Source: Saccharina japonica
Lineage: Eukaryota; Sar; Phaeophyceae; Laminariales; Laminariaceae
Assembly (NCBI GenBank): GCA_008828725.1
Contig: MEHQ01002640.1
Coordinates: forward strand, 12,501 to 76,500
DNA length: 64,000 nt
Reading direction: 5' to 3'
Position numbers and translations under genes: made by a program. The notes under the pieces were generated by a model, which did no database searches, was not told the DNA's origin, and saw only the letters and a list, made by a program, of their open reading frames with translations. This document shows, in pieces, positions 55,441 to 64,000 of the stretch. The first letter of the stretch is position 1. Every line of letters starts with the position of its first letter.

Positions 55441-55564
55441 AAGGTCGATTTGGTCGTGCTTGCTACGGATCTAATGTTTTTTAATAAATGTTTAGGTAAC
55501 AGCAGCTCTGAGGCGGATCCAATAACCTCATGCCGGGCCTTCTTGGTACAAGTATACAAGTATA

Positions 55565-55770
55565 CATATTATAGCGTAGGTAGGGGCAATTCGACGCCAG
55601 TCGACAAGGGGGAAAAGATAAGTCCCGAGAAATGTTGTTCGCGATAAAAACCAAGGCAACGTGTACCGTAGTGGGGAGTGGGGAGATCTGCCTACTGCGT
55701 GACCCCGGATCAAAGTTTTCGAGTACCAGGGAGAGAAAAAAGAAGGGCCAAGGAATTAAACGTGACGGGA
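55565..55770 (+). mobile_element. SINE-like family, body copy
   Basis: GGCAATTCGACGCCAGTCGA, TTCGCGATAAAAACCAAGGC and GTGACCCCGGATCAAAGTTT match the family body. The 3' end is degenerate. Confidence 0.65.
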
Positions 55771-56211
55771 AACAAAACGAAACGGTTTGGAGTTTGTGGT
55801 ACAACATAAGTGCACACGCAGCTCTCGCCCCTGTCGGGCTTCGTACGAGCATTCCCGAGAAAAGGAGCCTAACCTGGTCCCAGACAAAACATAATATTTG
55901 GGTCATTATGTTCACCCACGTTATTGCCCCACCACGGGCACCTAGCATGATGCTCGCCAGATGGGGATATCCTGGAGTGAGGGTGTGCAGGAAGGCTGGG
56001 GGCCTCATTCCAACGCACTGTTTGCTGCCGCTGTGCGGCGCCTCGAAACTCCTGAAGCGAACTACGCGCATTGATTTATGTACACCGCGATCCAAATATT
56101 AACCTACCTGTACAAACATAAAACACACACACAGCAGTTACAGCCAACGATCGTGCGGCATATATATATAAAACGCCCACCGCTTCCCATATGAATGACG
56201 CCTACACACAC

Positions 56212-56297
56212 CTGTTCCCTCGTTCTTGTCCTCGATCGCGCTGGGCTCTTGAGGCCTGGATCCACGCGAGGAGTGACGAACGCTCGAAGCTTCGGGC

Positions 56298-56332
<35 letters not shown>

Positions 56333-56800
56333 TGTTGACCCGCTGCGCGTCTGACACATACCACGTTGTATCGCGCCGTCGTCGTTGTCCAGCGAGTTTG
56401 GCGCCGCCCCGCTGTTTCCGTCAATGCTGTCACTACAGACTCCGTACTCACCGTTTATAAACTCCGCAGTAGTAGCGCCGGCTGTAGGGTCGAGCGTCAT
56501 GATGCAAGGTCTGCTACTCGGCCAAGGGGGGGGAGTGGCGGGTGTCGCCTCTGAGTGGTTGCGGCAGCCGCTGCGGCTGCTCCTCCTGCTGGTTCCGCTA
56601 CTTGAAATGATTGCTTGAGATGATGATGGTGAAGATATATATGATCCGCTCGGGTCCTTGGTGTTGACGATGCCGAACGAGAGGGAGTGATGATGTGTGG
56701 GTGCAGGACCAGAGCAGTTTTTTGTTTTGTTTTTGTTTTTCGGGCCTTGTGGCCCAAATACGGCCTGTTTCGCCCATACAATTAGCCGCCCCTCGAACAT
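56212..56800 (-). CDS. possible exon of an unidentified minus-strand gene (Ser/Ala/Gly-rich)
   Basis: The minus frame is open for 220 codons from 56,800. It contains Ser-rich SGTSRRSSRSGC, GATTAEFINGEYGVCSDSID and a polyalanine run encoded by GCA repeats (the plus-strand CTG run at 56,301-56,331). A donor-like ACAG|GTGTGT at 56,212 could end the exon in phase 1, and an AG at about 56,600 after ATCATTTCA could start it. No domain is recognised. The alternative plus-strand reading of the repeat is polyleucine and is less protein-like. Confidence 0.3.
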
Positions 56801-57729
56801 GAATACGTACTCAGTTATATCACGATCTTAAACTGGTGCCGGTAGCTCTTAAACCGTAACCCACTAGTATTGTATGCGCCTTCTTCGCACTACTGTTCGT
56901 CAACCAAAGCCCATGGAAATAGGTAATAAACTGCAGGAGCTAGTAGTGCTAACGACAGGCAGGACTTAACGGCCTCGGCACTTTTACGCCATGGCGGTGT
57001 TTGGCAGTTGTGAGACTCAACAATTTGGCGGGTTTGTTCTCCATTGTCGATTGCAATGTGAAACAAATAAAATGTCGTACATACGAATACACTGGCATTT
57101 ATTTGTTTTTATTTTATGTATGTTTATGTTTTGGTTGTCAAGGCCGAGCTATATTTAGGATTGTTCGGGGTGTTTCGGCATCTCTGACATTATGGACTGA
57201 CTCACCAAACAAATTTAAAGCAACAACGCCTGTCGTCACTTCCTTAATATTGCCACGGAGAACAACCATGCCGATCTATGTTCATATACTCTCACAAACC
57301 ATGGCACAACACACATATTTTCCAGGGAGGGAATTTTACCCCTTTAGGTTGCAAAATTACCCAATACATTGTTCTAATACTTTGGTAGGTTCTTATGCTT
57401 TGATTGGCGTTTCTTAACCCAGCCGGCGTTGTAGGCTTTCGCAGAAACATGAACGAATGTGACATAGCGACGTGTTCCCCCATGGTAAAAATCGATCACG
57501 TCAAAACGTTTAGTTCGTGTAGAATTACTCGGCGCATCGCCCGATACATGGCCTCAACACACATCATATTGGTTTCAATATAGGAAGGTAACTCCGACCC
57601 GGTGCTGATGGTATAAATACACCCCCCCCCCCTGAAGCAATACGCAGAATGTCTATATATTTCTCTTGAACTACAACTATCTCGCACGCCAAGGGTGTGT
57701 CGCCCTTGTCCAATCGGCCATGCTCTCTT
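56801..57729. other. intergenic DNA, no supported gene
   Basis: A 138-codon plus-strand frame at 57,001-57,417 lacks a clear ATG context or motif. A C-run lies at about 57,620-57,630. Confidence 0.35.
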
Positions 57730-57952
57730 TCATGCACCCGGATTGCTAGCAGGGTAGGTCTTGCCTGTCGTATATGGCATTGCATTGTCAGCTCTGCTTA
57801 CTGCAATGAGCGTAGTACCTCTGTGCCGTAGTTTTGTGACCACATAACTGGTACCTACTTTTCAGGATGAAGAATCGGCACGGGCACTGGGTGTGCTGGA
57901 TGTCGACGGGTAGAAAGGAAGGTTTACCGTGAAGAACGCACACACACGTAGA
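57730..57952 (+). mobile_element. retroposon-like family B, copy 3
   Basis: ATGCACCCGGATTGCTAGCA at the start, TAGTTTTGTGACCACATAAC in the middle, GGTTTACCGTGAAGAACGCA then (CA)n at the end. Confidence 0.8.
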
Positions 57953-58555
57953 CATTTCGGACGCCGAAAACTTCGCCGCGGTATGTTCTTGGCTTTTTAA
58001 CCGAAGGAGAAATAATGCTGTGCTTATCGCTGCAATCATAGAAGCCTTGCCGAGGATGATGAGCAAAAACAAACTAAAAAAATGGCGGAGGCGCCTGTCC
58101 CCGAACCTGAATGTTTTAATACCGCCTCTGTTTCACGAGCACCGTAAGATTAAAGGTGCTTTAAATTACTGTATTACGCCCCTCACTGGGGGGGGGGACG
58201 GGGACACTGCGGTAGGGTCATCCCCCACATATACATATAAATATATATATATATATGTCGCCCTCTCCGTTTTTCGTTTGTGCTTTCCTTCCTTTCGTCT
58301 TTTATGTCGTTATATTCGTTAATTCTCCTCTGCATCTATCTGCTTTTCTTCGTAGGCTAGTTTTTGCTCAGATACCAGTCAGTCGGTCGTCCCGATGGTC
58401 GTCTACGTATAGTGGTACCCTCGAATGCTTCAAATATGATATTTAATAGTTGGTTTACGGGGTTTGAATCCCACGTGTGTCGGGGTTTTTAAAATGATAA
58501 ATAATGCAAAAATAGGAAATAAACGGAAGCAACAACAGCTGGGAGCGCCTGGTAG

Positions 58556-59236
58556 CGTGGGTTGTTGTTGTTGTTGTTGTTGTTGTTATCTTCACATTAA
58601 ACTCGTTTCAGTTGCTAATCCCTATAGTCTGATCTAGCAAGATCACGGCCCGTGGTCACAAAAGTGCTAGAGCCATCAGAGAATCCTAAAGAACACGTAC
58701 ACTTAGCAGGGAAAGGATACACAAGTCCGAAGAGGTACACCTAAAATCCCTACAGCATGTTATGCGTGTCCAAAACTGAACTACACGCCCGCAATCTCCA
58801 TTCGACTACAGCAGCATCGTCCCCCCCCCCCCCCCTCCCACTCTTTACCAATGAATTTGCCGACTACAGCGTAACTACTGTCTGAAGTGCTGTCTGTACA
58901 AAAACACACGGTAGGCGTGGGAACAAGATGGAGCACGCAGCTGCTGTCTGAAGTGCTGCCAGAATGACAGTCCGCGGGCACAAAGTGAAAAAGAACAGCC
59001 AACCAAAGCCATCATGTCCATTGACAATTACCCGAATCTATCCTGAACGGTCTGTGTTAGGCACAGCATTATAAACATCGACACTGATTAGGAATCGTTC
59101 CACATTGAAGGGGTCTTCCACGATCAGGCACACAATGAAGGCACCCGGGGTGTCCGCGCCATCTCTGCCGCGTCTCTCTACAAAAACAGTGACGTCATCC
59201 ACACAGACCCAACAACGAAATTCAGGGGAAAACAAA
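58556..59236 (-). mobile_element. retroposon-like family A, long copy 2
   Basis: Reverse-complement of 37,590-38,283 with few substitutions in the ends and a more diverged centre that includes a homopolymer C run (58,821-58,835). On its own strand it ends GTTTAATGTGAAGATAACAA with a (CAA)n tail. The internal frame is the same as in copy 1 except for two substitutions seen near its start (R to V, N to D). One extra base (AGACCGTTCAGG versus AGACGTTCAGG) shortens its end. Confidence 0.75.
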
Positions 59237-59450
59237 TAGGCACACAATTCGATGCAAGTCGACCGAGAAAGAAAGGGCTGAATTACACTACTACTTACTG
59301 TAGGCATAATAAGCATGCAAGGCACGAACCGCCGTAGTAGTGGGGGAGGAAGGAGAGGAGCCTACTTTGTGACCTCAGATCCGAGTTACGACTTACGACT
59401 AGTGAAGGGAGACCAGCGAAAGATAATTAATAGAGATGAAAAAAAAAAAA
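59237..59450 (+). mobile_element. SINE-like family, body copy
   Basis: ACAATTCGATGCAAGTCGAC, GCACGAACCGCCGTAGTAGT, CCTACTTTGTGACCTCAGAT, ending in an A run (about 59,438-59,452). It abuts the 5' end of the family A copy. Confidence 0.7.
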
Positions 59451-62225
59451 AACCTGAGTATCAAAGGCCGATATCCGCCCGAGACTAACGTCGGGATTTC
59501 GTATACTACTGTTTCATGTTTCGTTTTTTCGATCCAAGATTTTTCATAAAGAAATTCCGGTCCACGCTTCCCGTCGAAAACTTGGACTTTTTCGAATGGA
59601 TGCGCGGATCAGATTACTCGATGGGTTTTTGTTTTCGAAGCCCACCATATATATGTATATGTATATATATATATATCTTCCCACCCTGTATAAACAACGC
59701 AGCCGCAGCAGCAGTCCAAGCAACCTCGCCGATGCTACGCTGATTGCCGTGCTGGTGGTGGTGGTGCTGCTGGTGGTGGTGCTGGTGGTTCTGCTGTTCA
59801 CACCACAGCATTCCCTTCTTCGTAGAGCCCGCGAGCAGGACACGAAACGTTGTTTATCGCTCGTGGTCAATTCCCCCAGAAATGGCACGCACACACCTCG
59901 AAACTTCACCCGACTGGCGAGAGGGAAGTCACCCACACACGCCCCGTCCATTGCACCGTTGATCGGAAACCGAACTTCTCGGCCCCTTCCAATCTGACGG
60001 CATACGAATCAGCCTACGACACAGATCGAAGCGAAGGATAACGGACGGTAGGTGACCACGACCTGGGTGACTTCACTTCTTGTGTTTACTCGTACAGTGA
60101 ACGCCCGCTATTGAGAAACACGCCGATAAGAAATAGAGCCTCGGCCTTTCACGAAATACACGCAATTCGGCGTTAAAAATGCAGCTCAACCTGAGCCTAG
60201 AATAAGATGGGAATTTCCGGAATAAGAAACACCAGCGATCGACGCCCACACGAGATAGAACAAACGAGGTGTGGTGTATGTCAGGGAACACCGAACAATA
60301 AATGACGCGCGGAGTACAGCATGATTTTCTTTATGTTTGCTGTACAAGACCCTCCCCCACTTGGTTCCTCGCGCAATGCCGAGGTTCCTGCTTTTTGTCC
60401 CTTTCTTAATCAGTTTTTTTACTTAAACAAATATTTGAACCGGCCGTATCCAGTCCCCTGCCCCCACAATCATCGACCTAGACGTTAGAGAAACGTCACG
60501 TTTCAGAAATACCAGAGCCCAGATGAATAGGAAAACGTCTGTTTAAACAAATGTACCTGGAGTTTGCCTGCAGGGTAATAGATCATTGAGCCTCCGCGCC
60601 AAGGCTACTGTAGACGGTTCGTCATTGCCGGCCTTAACTGTAATATGTTTGACGTAGCCAGGACGTTGGCATGTCCTGCTTTTATCTACGTTTCTTCCCG
60701 CACGTCGTACTGTATTGGAACATGTATGCACTACAGTATACTATACATAATTGCGTCGCATTTTGTGTGATCGCAGAGTTTGCGTCTCGTTGGATAGGAG
60801 GGACAGAACGGAAGAACGCGGAGCAGTGTACACGCAAGCAACGGGCGTAGGTTGCACGAAGCAGAAGCAATTTCGAGGGGCGTGTGGTGTGCTAATAGGA
60901 ACCCCCTATACCTGCTGTCCGTTGCGTCGTAATTGGAACTTCGACTACATACAGCACAACGTACACCTAATAAGAAATACCAGTAATCCAAGCTCACAGG
61001 CTGGATGCCGCCTTTTTTTGTTTGTTTTCTTTTTCTTTTTCGTTACGAAGCCTCTTCTCTTGTTGAGGCTCTTTCTTGTCTTCGCCGGAAATAAATCGAG
61101 GTGATTCCGAGGGTGGAATTGAAACGGTCCTCTCGCTAATATCAACAATATTGTCGACTGCTGCCCACCCGTCACTGGTCGCGCGTTAACGTTCGGCGTC
61201 GGAGTTCTATCGGGTGTATCCTGTGCCGGTGGGCATCCAAAACACCTTTTTCGGTGACGGATTTGGAACGTTTCCGCTAATAACGCCCGAGCTTGTTTCG
61301 GGTGTACTCTTCTTGCTCTTTAAGGTCAAGGCGGATTTTATCCGCCCCATATCGCCGAGGTTTCTGATACTCCTCTAGTCGTTTAGACATGATTTCGGTG
61401 TTTTTCGTTACACCACTACTGCTGTAGTTTTGACACGCTGTGATTTACAAAACAAATCGTACGCTGGTTCATAACTTGGCAGAGAGTGGATACGTCAGCG
61501 TACTGTAGTGCTTCTCATCTACAGCAAAAACAGGTTGTTGTGGTTAGCTCCAGACTGGCCACCCGCATGTATGTACGCTTTTCAACCGAGACGTCTACAA
61601 CACTTTGATCGAGTTTTAGTAGGATTCTGCATGCAGTGGTGGTCGTCGGTCGAAATTCTCGAGACCCAAAAAAGGAAACATTTGGGGGAATAAAAGACAC
61701 AACGACAACAGCCCCCCATCAGAAGAAGCCCCAGCCTACTGACTGTATTGAGTCACGCGTCGCCCAGGGTGTGTGAGGGCGCTTGATTCGCCCTACAGCA
61801 GTAGTAGTAGTACGCAATGCAACACATATGTTAAGAATATGATAACTAAGAACTTGAGGCTGGCATTTATTCGGTGGGGCCGGGGATGATAATGTGATCT
61901 CTTTGCACGGAAAATAGTGTACGATAGAACGCACCAAGTCTTACGTAAGAAATCCAGTCTGGCCATAAAAAAGAGATTGTTAAGGGGGCGGTGGTTCCCT
62001 CAGCGAAGACTCCCGGTTTTGTACAGTAGCGGCGTGCTTATTTCGACCGGTATATTCGTAATTATCTTCTGATTTTTTTGGGAAATTTGGTGTACTGTGA
62101 AAATCAAACTATTTTTTAAAAACAACTTGAAAAAAGACCGATGTGATTATGCACCAGTTCCCAGCAGTACGAGTACGTAGCAGCACGACACACACGGTGC
62201 CGTCACCCCAGCAATCCTCTTGATC
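59451..62225. other. intergenic DNA, no supported gene
   Basis: Contains a GGT/GCT repeat patch (59,748-59,795) that makes spurious hydrophobic ORFs. It also holds a perfect short hairpin GGCGGAT..ATCCGCC (about 61,330-61,346) and a partial MITE G-like AAGAAATCCAGTCTGG (61,947-61,962). Confidence 0.4.
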
Positions 62226-62517
62226 ATGGCCGACGGTCAGTCGCAAGCGGCCAAGCGCTCAAAGGCCGAGGGTGGTCCGTCGGCTTCCCTCTCGGGCGGT
62301 GCTTCCTCTCCCGCAGCCGGAAGAAGAGTAGGAGACGAGATGCTTCCCGACAGGTTGTGCAAAAAAGCCCCAAGGAAAGCCGAGGGACACATGAAGCATT
62401 TTTGAGAAGATGGAAAGCATGGTGTGCCCCTGTCCAGCGACGATGAGAGCCCTGACGGTTGCAGCGGAGCGTGTTGTACGAGCGGTGGTACCCTCTTTGT
62501 GCGTGTGTACTGTCCAG
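62226..62517 (+). pseudogene. 5' exon of an unidentified gene, interrupted by a one-base frameshift
   Basis: ATG at 62,226 in good context (GATCATGGCC) opens MADGQSQAAKRSKAEGGPSA.. to ..KKAPRKAEGHMKHF and then hits TGA at 62,403. Immediately after, the -1-base frame continues as protein-like sequence, EKMESMVCPCPATMRALTVA then AERVVRAVVPSL, and ends exactly at a strong donor, GTCCAG|GTAGGT. The break sits in a five-T run (about 62,398-62,402), so it is either an assembly or sequencing error or a real pseudogene mutation. The family is not recognised. Confidence 0.5.
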
Positions 62518-63974
62518 GTAGGTACCGCTGCCGAGTGCGTCAAAAGATAAATTGTACGTACGGTTTTGAGGCCTGGTTTGTCTTTGTATTTTGCTCTTTT
62601 GGTACTTTCTACGTACGTACGTACACATCCTTCCGGATACTCGTACGCATTGAACATCAAAAGTTACATTATTGTTCAGAGTACAAGTTAGTACGTAGTA
62701 GTACCAAATATATTGTAACATCATACGAGTACCTGGCTATATATATAGGTATGTATGTACGTACGTACATATGTATAAATATGTACATGTATAGATGATG
62801 TGTCTTCGTTTTTTTCTGTATACGACCAGATGTTTATGTATACATATTATACTTCGTACGATACCTCGTACAGCAGCAGGAGTTGTATATATGAGTATGC
62901 ATACTATCAATAGTATATACCAGGTATAGTAAATACCATGTATACAAGGCTTGCTGGGAAAATCAGGTAGCGGGAGACACGGAAAACTAACGAACATAAA
63001 AAAGGCATACTGCGATCAATAATGCACAGACAGGTAAGGTCGTCCAGTGAATACTAATAATCACCCTCTTGGAAAATGCATACATGAAAAAACCTTCATA
63101 AAAAAAACGATCTCCCCCGCGTAAATATCGAGTGCACCCTCCCTCCCCCCTCACCCCCCTCACCCCCTCACCCCCCCGATACCCTCACCATTCATAGAAC
63201 AACGAGGCACACGAACAACGGAACGAAGAGTCGATCACAGACAACAGATGAAAAACTCTTGACACTATAAGTGCTACTGTAGTGTTATACTTGTACGTGA
63301 ATCTATTTTGTTTTTGGGGTGGGCACTCTACCTAATGTTCATGTATATGTACAGCAGAGCGCTGTATGAAGGGCTCTCCCGGCAGAATCCCGACTGCGCA
63401 ATATTACTAGGGACCATAGTTAACAGGACTTATGGTCGACACAAAAAACTACATATTTACCTGTTTTTACACACAATATGTGGTCCTATTTACTATGGTC
63501 CTCCGGAATTGTTGGATTTTCGGAAATTTGCGATGCAAAAGAATTAGTAGATGCCACCCTGCGGCTGTGTTGCATACACTTGCAGGACCCGCCCCCCATT
63601 CCCCACACGAGTGCGACTACTGTAGAAACTTGTTAAACCCCCGCGCAATATATCCTCTCTCGACATCCTTCCCGGCCCCCGCGTACAGGGTGCTTGGCCG
63701 CCACAAGGAGAAGATCAACGGACGCGATAACTTGCCTATGTTCTTGCGGCCACGGTTCGGAACAACCTGCAATACCAGGCGGCGTAGGGGATAGGGTGTA
63801 CGGGGGGCGGCAACCTGTTCCTGAGTGAAGCGCATAGCAGCGGCAAATATTGATGAATGGCATGCTTTGCTTTGTGTCGACAAGCAAGCCTGTACAAAAG
63901 GTGTTGCTTGAGTGTAGAAACAAAGATTGTCGGAATTTACTTCGTTTGCTATGATCGAACTTGCTTTTTTACAG
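62518..63974. other. presumed intron of the gene starting at 62,226
   Basis: AT-rich, with GTAC microsatellites, a C-rich run (63,137-63,178) and one MITE D copy (63,411-63,503). No further exon was recognised. A 122-codon minus-strand frame at 63,617-63,985 has no motif. Confidence 0.35.
63411..63503. mobile_element. palindromic MITE family D, copy 6
   Basis: GGACCATAGTTAACAGGACT.. ACACAAAAAACTACATATTT.. GGTCCTATTTACTATGGTCC, then TCCGG. Same orientation as copy 1. Confidence 0.85.
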
Positions 63975-64000
63975 GCCGTGGGCAATCTTTCGTCGTCAAG
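63975..64000 (+). CDS. possible next exon, cut by the window edge
   Basis: A good acceptor (TTGCTTTTTTACAG) is followed by an open frame AVGNLSSS, in phase 0. This matches the phase-0 donor at 62,517, so it may continue that gene outside the window. The visible part is too short for more. Confidence 0.3.

Noticed and set aside
59596-59997. Hydrophobic plus-strand ORF (valine/leucine run)
   Set aside because: The hydrophobic run comes from a GGT/GCT microsatellite. No start or splice support.
62224-62724. 166-codon minus-strand ORF opposite the 62.2 kb exon
   Set aside because: It runs past the plus-strand donor into AT-rich intron and has no motif. The plus-strand reading has start context, protein-like composition and a donor.
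1-64000. CRISPR arrays, bacterial operons, integrated viral genes
   Set aside because: No direct-repeat/spacer pattern, no closely packed ORFs with ribosome binding sites, and no recognisable viral structural or replication proteins were seen.

Overview
The window looks like nuclear DNA of a eukaryote, most probably a brown alga of the Ectocarpus type or a related stramenopile. The basis is spliceosomal GT-AG introns of about 0.1 to 2 kb cutting genes into many short exons, exons visibly richer in G+C than the AT-rich intergenic DNA, CAG/CTG-rich low-complexity coding sequence, ankyrin plus TRP-type ion channel coding, and very dense small transposable elements. Isolated n bases suggest draft assembly. 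The taxon is inferred from style; there is no marker gene here.

Layout. 0-11 kb: repeat-dominated DNA with two foldback elements (36-431; 3,480-5,665), short tandem repeats and an array of 14-bp palindromes at about 21-bp pitch (9,877-10,069). Only low-confidence coding scraps are visible. 11.1-30.6 kb: one large plus-strand gene that I reconstruct as 19 exons, possibly 20. It encodes a long Ser/Ala/Thr-rich N-terminus, a run of degenerate ankyrin-like repeats (mostly one per exon), an ion-transport domain (S1-S6 with pore loop), a TRP-box-like segment ending PSPFNI, two extra hydrophobic segments and a C-terminal coiled coil. 30.6-35 kb: no convincing gene, but a ~0.7 kb inverted-repeat element and a pair of ~175-bp direct repeats. 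35.0-36.5 kb: a plus-strand ORF with acidic, polyproline and polyglutamine tracts. 37-61 kb: a repeat thicket. 62.2-64 kb: the 5' exon of a further plus-strand gene, broken by a one-base frameshift, with a possible next exon at the window edge.

The repeat thicket can be resolved into families by comparing copies inside the window: a tRNA-like-headed SINE (about 11 copies), a ~95-bp palindromic MITE (6 copies), a ~180-bp MITE with ~28-bp terminal inverted repeats (3 copies), a 627-bp Mutator-like element with a perfect 9-bp target duplication, an Ac/hAT-like element, and two retroposon-like families that share the 3' end GTTTAATGTGAAGA followed by an AAC or AC microsatellite tail. The only functional system with strong support is the cation channel. 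The remaining interest is the dense set of small non-autonomous elements, several of which I could not assign to a named family.
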